Source of the DNA: Flaccisagitta enflata
Taxonomy: Eukaryota > Chaetognatha > Sagittoidea > Aphragmophora
NCBI GenBank assembly: GCA_965153355.1
Contig: OZ231126.1
Span: 58,032,001 to 58,096,000 of the forward strand
Direction: 5' to 3'
DNA length: 64,000 nt
The notes under the pieces were generated by a model. That model worked only from the letters and a program-made list of their open reading frames with translations. It had not been told where the DNA came from and searched no databases. Shown here piece by piece: positions 14,574-30,257 of this stretch. The position numbers and the translations under genes were made by a program. Numbering within the stretch: the first letter of the stretch is position 1; every line of letters begins with the position of its first letter.

Positions 14574-14740
14574 CTGGGAAAGAAAGGAAAATATGAAAAG
14601 GAAAAATACAAGGAAAATACCATTTGTGAATAATTGTGCATCATTGGAAAGACAACGTTGACACAATATCGAAAAGAGAAAGGAAGAAAGAGATATTCAA
14701 ACGGAATTCCTTTGATCTAGAGAATAGGGTTGAATAGATA

Positions 14741-15399
14741 CACTACCAGCCAAAACATGGAATGAGTTGAGGTAGCATTATCGTCTCGGTCTCTAACTTT
14801 AATAGTTTTGGGGTCATTGTAGTGTGTACAATATAAATCTAAAGGATATTAAATCACTTTTGCGGCGCTTTTTGAAATATATGCAAAAATGGTGTATATC
14901 TAGTACAGTTTTCATCAAAACCCTTTGTGGTGATCTTTTCTGGTATTTTTGACTGCAGATTCGGATTCAGCGAGTGCTTTGCGGTACGTTTGATTATCAT
15001 TTGACATATCAAACTTTGATATGTCACACTATATTTTTGAAAAAGAAATAAAAAGTTAATTTTTTTCATCATATTGCTATAAAATACATTAATTTTTAAT
15101 GATTTAAAAAATATAAGCTTTTACTTCTTTTTCAAAAGTGTGACATATCAAACAAACCGCAAGCCACCCACTGAGTCCAAATCTGTGGTCAAAAATACTA
15201 AAATAAATCATCACAAAGAGTAATGATGAAAAAATGTACTGAATTTGTACTATTTTTGTATATATTTCAAAAAGCGCCCCATAAATGATTTAGTTATTTT
15301 TAGATTTGTATTATAAATACACACCACAAGGACTCAAAACCTATCTGAGTTGTAGACGATCATTTCAAGTCAACTCATTCCGTGTTCTGGCGGACAGTG
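14741..15399. mobile_element. Foldback/MITE with 30-bp inverted ends
   Basis: The left end CACTACCAGCCAAAACATGG and the right end (inverse CACTGTCCGCCAGAACACGG) continue as GAATGAGTTGA. GATA flanks both sides (14737-14740, 15400-15403) and may be a 4-bp duplication. The interior (GGCGCTTTTTGAAATATATG and inverse) resembles the last 100 bases of the window, so another copy probably starts there. Confidence 0.65.
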
Positions 15400-15502
15400 G
15401 ATACCGCTTAGAAAGTTTCTAATAGAAACTATTCATCTAATAAACAAATAATCATACAATAATAAGAAGGTAGTTTTAAGACTGTCGTCACTTTGGAATT
15501 AC

Positions 15503-15593
15503 CAGTAATCATCGCAGTCATTTTAACGAAGCAATTAACTTGAAGAAAAACGCCACAGCTTAGAAGGCTTAGCATTCCGCAAACGATGTAATA
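15503..15593 (-). CDS. ADCY: Adenylate cyclase exon: TM10 of second membrane domain
   Basis: Thirty codons plus one base encode a helix that includes YYIVCGMLSLLSCGVFLQV. It aligns by eye with the vertebrate segment YFIYSCILGLISCSVFLRV that follows the large extracellular loop. Acceptor TTCTCGCAG, donor ACTG|GTAATT. It is entered in phase 0 from the 16535-16694 exon and left in phase 1. Confidence 0.93.
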
Positions 15594-15866
15594 CTGCGAG
15601 AACAATGAAGGAGTGTTAAGAGTTTAAAGAGTATTGAGCAAATAAACATATGAAGACATACGATCATGTATTTTTGTATTCAAGTTCTTCATCTTTCAGA
15701 CTGACATGGACTAACTTTATGCAAAACCTCAAATTCAAAAGGGAATGGACAACTGCCATTAGGATCGACAGCCAATTTTTTGCTCAACGTCAACTAGCTA
15801 GCAAAATATTTATTTGCATATCATTTTTTGCTTACATATACAACAAGATAAAATATGATGTTATAG

Positions 15867-16381
15867 TCGGGTGTGTCAATATAGAAAAGGTCTTTTGATC
15901 AGCTCATCATCATCAGGGAGTGTGAAGACATTAATTACAAGACACTTACCATTTTTATTTTTTTCAATTTCAATCATCTTCCGTTTTTTTATCGCGAATA
16001 AAGATTGTCAAAAATATATATACTTTTAGCGACTCTACCCAGTTTTGTTGAAAATGAGGCTGATATATCATTCAAAAAATTATGTTTTTTTTGTTACTAT
16101 TTTTTCTTATGAAAAGTAAAATATTTTGACCAATTCGTTTTAGATTAAAGAATAAGATAAGAAATGGGTTCTGATTTTTATTCTTATGATCAAGAATCCC
16201 GGTGCAAAACCAGCTGCACTACAATATACAAATTAGGGGCTAAATGGAGATTTTAAAAAAACGGAAGATGAATGAAATTAAGAAAAACAAAAATGGTAAG
16301 TACCTTAGAATTAGTGTCCCAACACTCCTTGATGATGACGATCTGATCAAAAAAGTTTTTTAAATTTTGACACACCCGACA
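15867..16381. mobile_element. MULE-like MITE, copy 2
   Basis: The ends TCGGGTGTGTCAATAT and TTTTGACACACCCGA bound an interior very similar to copy 1. The direct repeat ATGTTATAG occurs at 15858-15866 and 16382-16390, with two extra bases (CA) between the right terminus and the repeat. No coding capacity. Confidence 0.78.
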
Positions 16382-16534
16382 ATGTTATAGTGCTATTGAT
16401 GTGCTTCAAAAAATCATACAATTTTATCATTTTGAAACTTCTATTTTTTATTTTATGAATTTTTTACTATTCTTTTAATTATAATCAGGGCCTTTAAACC
16501 TAATGGTTCGTATTTACGTCTATGTAGTATGTAC

Positions 16535-16694
16535 CGGTGCATTGTTGCAGAAGTTATCACTGGTTTGGTTTTGAGAATGAAAAGACGTCATCGTTGTACC
16601 GGAAAAGGAATTGTTTGAGGCAGAAAAGGTGGAGGAGGAGGATGAGGATGAGGAGGATATATGCGAAGGTGACGTCAAAAAAGGCATTGAGGAA
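16535..16694 (-). CDS. ADCY: Adenylate cyclase exon: Ser-rich extracellular loop between TM9 and TM10
   Basis: The exon encodes a Ser/Thr-rich loop with a nine-Ser run and sequons NSS, NNS and NQT, ending FCNNAP. The corresponding loop of mammalian cyclases carries the N-glycans. Acceptor CTCAATTTTCAG, donor CCG|GTACAT. Phase requires one base to complete AA|T (Asn), and it does. A hydrophobic alternative frame starting FLNAFFDVTFAYILL also exists, but it breaks phase with both neighbours. The opposite strand is open and Glu-rich, a shadow of the Ser codons. Confidence 0.85.
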
Positions 16695-17018
16695 CTGAAA
16701 ATTGAGAAAGAAATGGCATAGAATTTTTTTTAAAAAGAGCAGTTAACCGGAAGTTTACTTCGTTTTCCAGTTATAAAACAGTGAGTGGATGATGCTGAAA
16801 CTCAAGAAGCAGAGAGCGCGCGAATGACGCACATGGGAACAATAGAGTTAGCACTAGACTACGAGGGAAATCTTCGTCGATGTGCGCGTCGCGGGTTGAT
16901 TGACTTAAGTGAGTGACGTGAATGACCGATAGTGTTACGGACAGATGGGGGACGGAATACGTACGACAATACATGTCATCAGGATAGCTTTTGTAATTCC
17001 ATCACTAGTGAAACTTAC

Positions 17019-17112
17019 TTGAGTAAAGAATTTGGTGAGGAAGGGGAATCGCCGACTGTTAATTTCTCCGAATTGGACGTAGGCAAAGTCGCCGACGACT
17101 TATCAGAACAAT
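17019..17112 (-). CDS. ADCY: Adenylate cyclase exon: start of extracellular loop after TM9
   Basis: The exon encodes a polar stretch including DCSDKSSATLPTSNSEKL and SPSSPNSLL. Acceptor CTGATAAAG and donor CTCAA|GTAAGT. It fits in phase between the TM9 exon and the Ser-rich loop exon. Upstream in sense orientation lie four TCCTTG repeats and a (CT)n microsatellite (17143-17187), which together form the pyrimidine-rich stretch. The opposite strand has a longer open frame (16932-17246), but it lacks splice support and runs into the GA repeat. Confidence 0.8.
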
Positions 17113-17142
17113 CTTTATCAGGACAAGGACAAGGACAAGGAC

Positions 17143-17189
<47 letters not shown>

Positions 17190-17354
17190 ATAAAGTTGTC
17201 GAGCTACAATTTTACTGTTCATGGTGCCAGGGGGATTTGTTTCTAACATTAAGTCATTAGGAAGTCGCATATTTTTTTAAAACAAAGGAGTAATGCAATG
17301 AATAAATGAATGTGTAAAATAACAAATCAATGAAAAAGCCGATCAAGTGCTTAC

Positions 17355-17487
17355 CTATCACAGATATCATTGCAAGAGTGAGTATTAACACCATCGTGGT
17401 TATGGCCAACACGAGACGAATCCACGCCGCGACTCCGCCTTCCGTGATTTGGAAGCTCAGCGACCGCAGTTTCTTGCCGAAAAGACG
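17355..17487 (-). CDS. ADCY: Adenylate cyclase exon: TM9 region
   Basis: Forty-four codons begin RLFGKKLRSLSFQITEGG, a basic cytoplasmic turn, then a helix with RLVLAITTMVLILTLAMISV. This corresponds to the vertebrate stretch ending in the ITTAIILMMAVF-type helix. Acceptor CCGTTTTCAG, donor GATAG|GTAAGC, entered in phase 0 and left in phase 1. Confidence 0.95.
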
Positions 17488-17494
17488 CTGAAAA

Positions 17495-17820
17495 CGGAAG
17501 GAGAAAATAACAAAACCACAACAAAAACCACCACAAAAACCACAACAATAACGACATCAGCTACAGCAATAATAATGAAAACAACCACAACAGCGACAGC
17601 AACAACAACGACAAAAAATAAACAACCATAACAAAACAACAATATCAATATTTTCAACCAACAACAGCTACAGCAAGGAAACAAAAACAACGACAACAAT
17701 GACAACGGCAAAAACAAAAACAACAACAACAACAACAACAATGACAACGACAAAAAAAAACAACAACAAAAATGACGACGACGACGACGTCGATGACAAC
17801 TACGCTAACAACTAAGAGGA
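17495..17820. repeat. Degenerate (CAA/CAR)n tract
   Basis: ACAACA-rich degenerate trinucleotide sequence, with a few GAC units at its right end, fills the intron just upstream (in sense) of the TM9 exon. Open frames here (poly-Thr, Leu/Val) are repeat translations. Confidence 0.85.
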
Positions 17821-17929
17821 TCTAGGTGGCTTATGGTTCGAGCAAAGTCGATTTATGTCATCCAAAGCTGACATCTTTATTCATTTGTTTCAAATGGGAT
17901 CAAGTAGAAAGTTTTTTTCGCCATTTGTC

Positions 17930-18255
17930 CAGGGGTGTATATTCTTGAGTCGCTTTTGATTTTTTTCCCCCCCCTGCCTTTGATTTTCTTCCCCGCGACG
18001 CGTCCCATCGCGTTTTTATATCCATGATTTTCTTCCCCATACAGCAATAAAACTATGTAGTTAAGGTTTAAATAGTGCTAAATTGTGTTTTACTAATTTA
18101 GTTTTATGATTTGGTACTGTAAAAAGTTATATTTTCCCCAAATTTCCCTTTTTTCTCTTTTTTCCCCCTTTGATTTTCTTCCCCATCTCCAGACCCTTTG
18201 ATGTTTTCCCCCCCCCACCGGGGGGGGGGGGAAAACTCAAGAATATACAGGCCTG
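17930..18255. mobile_element. hAT-type MITE with perfect 8-bp target duplication
   Basis: Ends CAGGGGTGTATATTCTTGAG and the inverse of CAGGCCTGTATATTCTTGAG. The 8-bp repeat CATTTGTC is present at 17922-17929 and 18256-18263. The CAG.GGTG-like terminus with an 8-bp duplication is the classic hAT signature. The 326-bp body contains repeated TTTGATTTTCTTCCCC and a C/G homopolymer pair near 18210-18232. No transposase. Confidence 0.88.
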
Positions 18256-18575
18256 CATTTGTCTGTTCGTAGCTAATTCTTTCTTTTTTCTTCCTTTATT
18301 TCTGTCGCTTTGCTTATTTCGTTTGTCTGTTAAAAGGTTTTTTTTTCTATCTAAATCAAATCCCTTTACCCTGTTTACCTGCAGATTTTATCTATCTACC
18401 TATCAAACAATCCTGCGGCATGTCTGTCTGTCATCCTGTCTGTTATTTCGAATTGTGCATTGTCTGCAAGTCTGTCGGTCAGTCTCTCTCGCTCTTTTAT
18501 TCTCTCTCTCTCTCCTTCCTTTCGCCTTTCATTGTTCCCCAATCTCCTATACATAAATTCCATTTGTTTTGACAC

Positions 18576-18680
18576 CTTAGAAATGACGTCTGAGAAAGCA
18601 AAGGCGAGCGCTATGAGGAGGAACACGGCGCTTAAACCAAAGCTGAACACGAAAATCGATTTCCGGTTGAGTAACAAAGC
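18576..18680 (-). CDS. ADCY: Adenylate cyclase exon: TM8 region
   Basis: Thirty-five codons encode a short polar lead (LLLNRKS) and a helix with IFVFSFGLSAVFLLIALAFA, then FSDVISK. Acceptor TCCAATAG, donor AAG|GTGTCA, phase 0 on both sides, in frame with the TM7 exon. It corresponds to the second helix of the second membrane domain of class III membrane cyclases. Confidence 0.93.
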
Positions 18681-18895
18681 CTATTGGAGAGAAAAAAAAC
18701 GTTTCAAGACGAGAAAATCGTGAATGGAAAAAAGTTCCAGATATGAGGTTCAATACCTTTAAGAATCCCCCCCCCAACCAAAAACCAACAACCAAAAACC
18801 AATAACTAGCCGATAACAAGTCAATAACACTTCCCATTCATAACTATGTAATTTACTGCCAAGTTAATTACTGGAGCCATTGTTAAAACATGGAC

Positions 18896-18993
18896 CTGGA
18901 TGAGAGCGATGGAGGCGAATATAGCAACTGCCGCCGCCATATTGAAAGGAAAGCTTTGATCTGATTGCCGCCAATATTGAGCCTCCATAGCAC
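18896..18993 (-). CDS. ADCY: Adenylate cyclase exon: TM7 region
   Basis: The exon encodes AMEAQYWRQSDQSFPF followed by the helix NMAAAVAIFASIALIQ. It is preceded in the protein by the C1b segment with FASTSEDILPLTYKF, matching the vertebrate order of a C1b DINPFTL.F motif, then EYR, then helix 7. Acceptor TTCCTTTAG, donor CAG|GTCCAT. It completes the codon G|GT and leaves in phase 0. Confidence 0.9.
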
Positions 18994-19100
18994 CTAAAGG
19001 AATTCAATACATTTTTCGTCTATCATTACAGCACCTTTTTCCAAGGCTTTGTTGCTTGTGTCGCATGAAGAATGAAGAACGAAGGCCTTTTAATAATCTA

Positions 19101-20245
19101 CTATCTAGCTCATACATATACCGGGTGGACATAAAAAAAGTAGTCACTTTATCTCAATAATATAAAAATGATTTCTAATTGCCTATTATGTGATCATTCA
19201 AAATAAATAAGCCTTTTAATTTGTGTACATGAATATGATATACAAATTCAAATTATGTATGGTCAATCAAAAAAATTTTTCCTGGGCATTATTGCCTATT
19301 TATGACAAAAAATGATGATTGATAATCATTAGTGTTTTGGATATGAATTTTTTTTTTATTTAAAAAAAATTGGTGCTTATACTTTCCTAAGACTTACTTT
19401 TAATCAACTATTGCGATTCAAAAGCAAACTTTGGAGAGAACACTATTTTATACTCAATTTCAAGTAAAATTTTTCAAGTGGTCCCTAATTCAATTCAGTT
19501 TTTTTAAGATAACTTGAAAAATATTGATCTTCATAAAAAATATCCATAATAGAACATGATGTGCACAATCATATCTAAATAACTAAAAAAAAAATTTTTT
19601 TACTTAGGAGAAATTTTAAAAGTGATATAAAGAAAATTAAAAGCTACCTTTTTAAAGTCCACCCGTTATCGACAAGCATTTATAGCAATAACTCCACTAA
19701 GAATAAGAAATTCATATAAAAATCAGTGAGATCTTTAAACTACTTCGAATTTCTGATCAAATGTCGCAAACTGCATCCTTTTAGCTCAAGCCGTTTAGAT
19801 TTGACAAGCAAAACAAAAATGATACCCAAATTTAAAAATGGCAAAAATAAAGCATCTCTTATTTTTGTTTCTTCATTGAGCAATTAAGAGCAGATAGGAG
19901 GTTTTTCACCCAACTTTTGGTCCTCTATACAAAGCCAAACACCTCCTGCATTTTCGTGGTCTATTTCAACCCCACTAAGCCATTTGGATAGCATTCAAAG
20001 CAAGAGGAAGGACCCAGCATTTGCTAGAGATTGGTTTAGAATCTCATTCAATGAAAGGAGAGAGTTGCCATGGACTTATGCAAAGATTTTGTCTTAAAAT
20101 TCTTAGAAAATCCATACTCAGGTAATTGTTGAAACCCAAATATGCAATTCTAAGTATTTGATCGATTTTAAAGATTTTTTTTTATCAATTCTATGTCAAT
20201 AAACCAACTAATTCCCATTTTGTCGATATATTTATGAGCTAGATT
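19101..20245. mobile_element. TA-flanked foldback MITE, copy 2, disrupted by a nested element
   Basis: It begins CTATCTAGCTCATA after TA and ends TATGAGCTAGAT, with interior blocks (GACAAGCATTTA.AGCAATAAC, GGTCCTCTATACAA) shared with copy 1 at 3716-4300. The right terminus is truncated by about 2 bp. The extra ~550 bp is the nested element at 19121-19666. Confidence 0.75.
19121..19666. mobile_element. Nested TA-flanked MITE (CCGGGTGGAC ends)
   Basis: The inserted 546 bp has ends CCGGGTGGACATAAAAAAAG and the inverse of ACGGGTGGACTTTAAAAAGG. TA flanks both sides (19119-19120, 19667-19668). Comparison with copy 1 (CATATATATATCGACAAGC uninterrupted) shows it entered the older foldback element. 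Long AT-rich interior, no frame. Confidence 0.75.
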
Positions 20246-20356
20246 TCCATTTTCTCCATTGTTTCTCGATGGTTGACGTTAACAGCAACTGGTCTTTAAG
20301 TAAGCGAGGTGACTGAACGACACCAACGAACAAAAAAGAATAATTGTATCGCTTAC

Positions 20357-20471
20357 CAGATCTGAATTTGTAAGTGAGTGGGAGAATATCTTCTGAGGTG
20401 GAGGCGAACCATTTGCGAGGGTCCCGATCCCAGGCTTGAGGGAATAAGTTGTCCTCGATAATTTCCATGCA
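20357..20471 (-). CDS. ADCY: Adenylate cyclase exon: C1b linker before TM7
   Basis: Thirty-eight codons contain MEIIEDNLFPQAWD and FASTSEDILPLTYKFRS. The SEDI.P.T.KFR pattern corresponds to the conserved EDINPFTL.FRD motif at the end of C1b in group II cyclases. Acceptor AATTTCAG, donor TCTG|GTAAGC. Entered in phase 0, left in phase 1. Confidence 0.93.
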
Positions 20472-21065
20472 CTGAAATTAGCAGATATCGGAGTCAGATA
20501 TGAAATGGATGAATGAATGAATGAGAGTATGAATGAATTAATGAATGAACGAGTGAATGTACATCAATAAAAAAACGGTCGAGATGAAGCGTTGTTGGAG
20601 AAGGCAATTTGCTTTGCAATTTGCGCTCCATTCTTCCCCAGAAGAAAGGTCGTCAATCTCCATTGTCATCTCTCAATTTTCTCTCGGGTTACACGCTTGT
20701 ATTGCGTCCCTTTTAATTGCATTCTCGCACCCGCCATATTCGACTTCACTCGAGGCCCTAATTCATAGATATGAGCACGCGTCTCCGACCTTCCGTCAAT
20801 CCGTCAGGGATGTGGAAGCATTTGATTTTCATGACGCTTCCACCGCATCCGCTTCCCTTTTGCAGTTCGAATACTGGTGACAATCCTAGCCAAAAAATTG
20901 CAGGTAGTGAACCGCTCCCACATCTCTACTATCTGTCTATCCGTCCGACCGTCAGTTTATAATGTTTTAGTATGGCAGCGGTTTTCTCGTGACAGCTTTT
21001 TTTTTCTAATATTGAAGGCGGTCTTGAAGAACGACAAAAAAGAGACGAAACAACAAAACTCAGCT

Positions 21066-21325
21066 TAAAGCTTAAACACCCAGTTTAAACACACCCAGCT
21101 TAAACACCCAGTTTAAACATACCCAGCTTAAACACCCAGTTTAAACATACCCAGCTTAAACACCCAGTTTAAACATACCTAGCTTAAACACCCAGTTTAA
21201 ACATATCCTGCTTAAACACCCAGTTTAAACATACCCAGCTTAAACACCCAGTTTAAACATACCCAGCTTAAACACCCAGTTTAAACACACCCAGCTTAAA
21301 CACCCAGTTTAAAAACACCCAGTTT
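21066..21325. repeat. Minisatellite ACCCAGTTTAAAC/ACCCAGCTTAAAC, ~28-bp unit
   Basis: About nine units alternate AACACCCAGTTTAAACA and ACCCAGCTTAAAC. It starts about 40 bp downstream (in sense) of the donor of the 21366-21520 exon. Unlike the arrays at 30258 and 35316, it does not include exon sequence. Confidence 0.92.
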
Positions 21326-21365
21326 AACGCTGTGTAAAAATCCGATTAATCCGATTCATTCTCAC

Positions 21366-21520
21366 CGTTAATTGAGTGTTTTTATCAAGAGCGTCTCCGG
21401 TGAGATTAGCAAAAGGTTTGTCCGCACCCCACGAGTCGAGATATTTGGACATTCTCGTAGCCACGGACCGAAACCGACTCACGTCACGAGCGTGACCCTC
21501 CTCACGAGTGCGTCTTTCCT
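21366..21520 (-). CDS. ADCY: Adenylate cyclase exon: C1b domain
   Basis: The exon encodes a charged lead EERRTREEGHARDVSRFRSV, then MSKYLDSWGADKPFANL. The latter is the conserved R.MT.Y.ESWGA.KPFA motif of ADCY2/4/7 C1b. The acceptor AG comes straight out of a (CA)n run, with a long (CT)n run just upstream, so the microsatellite itself supplies the pyrimidine tract and 3' splice site. Donor ACG|GTGAGA. Completes codon G|AG, leaves in phase 0. Confidence 0.95.

Positions 21521-21616
<96 letters not shown>
21521..21616. repeat. (TG)n(AG)n microsatellite forming a 3' splice site
   Basis: About 12 TG units are followed by about 36 AG units. On the minus (sense) strand it reads (CT)n(CA)nG and abuts the C1b exon directly. 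Confidence 0.95.
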
Positions 21617-21617
<1 letters not shown>

Positions 21618-21774
21618 TTCTTCTATCCTTTTATATGACCATCACGTTGAGCATTAATTCTTTCGGCTCAATTCTGCTTTTTTTCTCGCTTGTTTTTTGT
21701 TTGTTTGTTTGTTTGTTTGTTTGTTTGTCTGTTTGTTTGTTGGTTTGCAATTCGATTCAATAATATTGTTCTAC

Positions 21775-21908
21775 CGTTTTGAGGAATGATAAGGTAAGTT
21801 TCCACTTGATTTTCGAAGAGAAAAGCGTCTCTTTCGTAACCCTTGCCAGCTTCCACCTCCCAAATGTTGTTAAGGTGAAGAAGAGTTTGTGCGGAGATGT
21901 GCACTCGC
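21775..21908 (-). CDS. ADCY: Adenylate cyclase exon: end of C1a domain
   Basis: The exon encodes RVHISAQTLLHLNNIWEVEA and DAFLFENQVETYLIIPQN, the last strand-helix-strand of C1a (vertebrate form GRVHIS..TL..LNG.Y.VE). The acceptor GATTTAG completes GG|G (Gly) from the 31068-31226 exon across a 9.2-kb intron containing the amplified exon-end array and the 5.5-kb foldback. Donor AACG|GTAGAA, phase 1. Confidence 0.96.
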
Positions 21909-22100
21909 CTAAATCAAAGCAAAAAGTACGGGAGAAAAGACAGTCGAGGGGGAAAAAAATATCAAGTTCAGAAGTCTTTGATGCGTATGAATTTCTTTGC
22001 TCACACGAACGCCCCCTGTCGTGGAAACTGGATTTAAAAAGTCTTCAAGCGGGGAAGTGAACGGGAAGAAAAAAGTCGGCGGATTAACTCGCTCATGAAT

Positions 22101-27845
<5,745 letters not shown>

Positions 27846-28017
27846 GTATTAACAAACATCACAAATTCACTCATTAAGAAATAAACTATCACCATCTCAT
27901 CCATAAGCTTCCATCTTAGGTGCGCCGAATCGATTATGTCTGTCCGTCCATTGTACTGTCCGCGACGCAAACATTTCATGATCCACCAGGCGCATATTTT
28001 GGCTAACTGGGCCTTTC

Positions 28018-28458
28018 GGGCAGCGGCACCGAAGGGGTCGATGACCTATGCTTTCACACAGGGAAATTTCTCCTCCGTCTCCTCCTACGTACCCTCCCCC
28101 CTCTAATCCCAGTCTCAAGGCCCAAGTTCCAGTTTCAAGGCCCAAATCTCAGTCCTGAGGCCCAAATCCCATTCTTTAGGCCCAAATCCTAGCCTCAAGG
28201 CCTAAATCCTAGCCTCGAGGCTGAGATTTGGGCCTCAAGGCTGGGATCAGGGCCTCCAGGCTAGGATTTGGGCCTTGAGGCAAGGGTTTGGGCCTCAAGG
28301 CTGGGATTTGGGCCTCAAGACTGAGATTTTGGCCTCAAGACTGGAATTTGGGCCTCGAGACAGGGATTAGAGGGGGGAGGGACGGAGGAGGAGAAGGAAG
28401 AGGAGAAATTTCCCCTGTGTGAAAGCATAGGTCATTGACCCCTTGGGTGCCGCTGCCC
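28018..28458. repeat. Minisatellite hairpin of the GCCGCTGCCC family
   Basis: Inverted flanks (GGGCAGCGGCACCGAAGGGG..CACAGGGAAATTTC and inverse) enclose ~21-bp units GGCCTCAAGGCTGGGATTTG, read first as the complement and then direct, so the whole is a palindrome. Relatives lie at 47762-48245, 52400-52718, about 58760-59078, about 49320-49690 and 3028-3700. Confidence 0.75.
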
Positions 28459-28815
28459 TTTTCCCCTCAACTTCAAGCACAACATACTTAAGCAGGGCAC
28501 GGGTAGCTCTGACCATCTAACGCTTTTGTGACTATTTCCTGAGACACAAACACCGTCACAATCACAAGCTCCCCCGTGCGGAAGGAAGATAAGCTCTTAT
28601 TATATCAACGATTTTTCTTTTCATTGACGATGGCGATAAACCAAATCATGAAAACAAAAGTAGATTATGAGAACAAAGAAGAGAAAAACAAGTGACGCGG
28701 GGTCACAATATCGTTGCGGACGGGTGGGCAGGGACATCCAACCCCAGCCTCACCCCAACCTCACCCCCAACCACGCCTGCCTTGCACTGACACACCCACA
28801 CCCACACTGCAGTAC

Positions 28816-29625
28816 CAGTAATGGCGGCTGTCGCCGTGAGGAAAAAAGTCGTAAGCGTTGGTCACTTTTCTCCAGGCTTTTGTCTTTAGTCACTGCAAAT
28901 CTTTTTTCCTATAAGATCAAATCAAGAGCAATTGTGTGTATTGATTGCACTGAAAATCAGAGAAAAATAGGACTGTGCCAAATGAGATAGATGAGCTAAA
29001 ATGCTCAAAATCACTCAACCAGACAGTCAGCTATGCTCACTGACATGCTTTCTTGTATCTACATGCTCCCATCAAAACACTTATTTATCCCATTAAAAAT
29101 CAGAAAAAAAAAGGCTGAGCTAAATGAGCTAAAATGCTTAAAAACACCCTCACAGATGAGCAGTTATGTTCACTGATATGCTTTTTTGTATCTGCTTTCT
29201 TAAACATGTATCAAAATATCTATTCATTTATCACATTTAAAATAAAAAAAAGAAACTGAGCTAAAGGAGCTAAATGAGCTAGAATCCTCCAAAACACCCT
29301 CACAGATGAGCAGCTATGCTCATAAACATATTTTCTTGTATTTGCATGCTCAAACAAACATAAATACACTCCTTTTTTGATCCTACCCAAACTCATAAAA
29401 GATCGAAAAAAATTCAATTCACAATTTTCATAAATAAATCTTTAAAAATTCATAACGCGAAAAATATTTGTCGTAGAGCATTCTGCTTGGCGCCAAATGA
29501 AAGAAAATTATTAAATTTACTTACCCTATCAATTTCATTGGAGGGCTCATTCGGTCGGTGAAGAGCCACAACTTCCGCATAAGAAAATGAAAACCCTGTT
29601 TCTCTCGAATATGTCAAAAAGTCGA
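28816..29625. repeat. Dispersed repeat, copy inverted at 54925-55995
   Basis: Begins near CAGTAATGGCGGCTGTCGCC and includes TGAGCTAAAATGCTCAAAA-type blocks repeated about every 120-140 bp, then TTGGCGCCAAATGAAAG and AAAACCCTGTTTCTCTCGAA. All occur inverted at 54925-55995. Small open frames inside are present in both copies but look like repeat, not host exons. Confidence 0.7.
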
Positions 29626-29957
29626 AGATCCCGATCATGAATGCGCGTTTTTTTGTGTTTTCATCTTGAGCGCAACGGACCAATGGACGGATGGACAGAC
29701 GGACAAAGCCTCTCATAGAGTTGCGTGTCCGCAACTAAAAAAGAAGAAAGACAATGCAGAGAGTGATCTTAGTAGAGATCACGACTTGGTTTCGTGCTCA
29801 TATATGCGTGGAAATGATGCTAAAAATAGCAGTAGAGAGGAAGGAGCAAAAACTATCGAATTATATACTACTGATAAGTATCAAACACGCTATTCACCAA
29901 CTCGTAACGTACTCAGTGCTACACCCCCTCCCCCACATGCCTCAAAGTCAAAAGGCT

Positions 29958-30257
29958 CCATATGATCATCATCAATCCACACGTCTTACTACGATCAATT
30001 TCTGGAAAGACTTACCTCGACAAGTCTCTGGACTTTATGTGACAACATAACATCCTAATGCCACTCTCTCCGGCACTCTTTCCGGCAAACTTCCAGGCTC
30101 CGTCTTACAGACCTGTATGACGTCATCACTTCACACGTTGTACTACCATTCAAGTGATGGAGAGACTTACCCCGGTAAGCCTCCAGTCTTCATATGAATG
30201 ACCAGTGTGGCATCATCACTCCATACAACACCCTGCAATCTAACTAGAAAGACTCAC
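29958..30257 (-). repeat. Decayed copies of the 90-bp exon-end unit
   Basis: Three to four diverged units (CATATGAATGACCAGTGTGG, GACTTACCCCGGTAAGCCTC and similar) lie at the far end of the array. They are more diverged than the nine copies next to the exon, so the array appears to be renewed from the exon side. Confidence 0.8.

Noticed and set aside
16579-16720. Plus-strand Glu/Asp-rich open stretch (VPEKELFEAEKVEEEDEDEE)
   Set aside because: No start codon, preceded by a stop, and it is the complement of the Ser-rich cyclase loop exon.
16932-17246. Plus-strand frame with TYLSKEFGEEGESPTVNF-like text
   Set aside because: It is antisense to a cyclase exon that fits both neighbours in phase, and it runs into poly-Arg/Glu from (GA)n.
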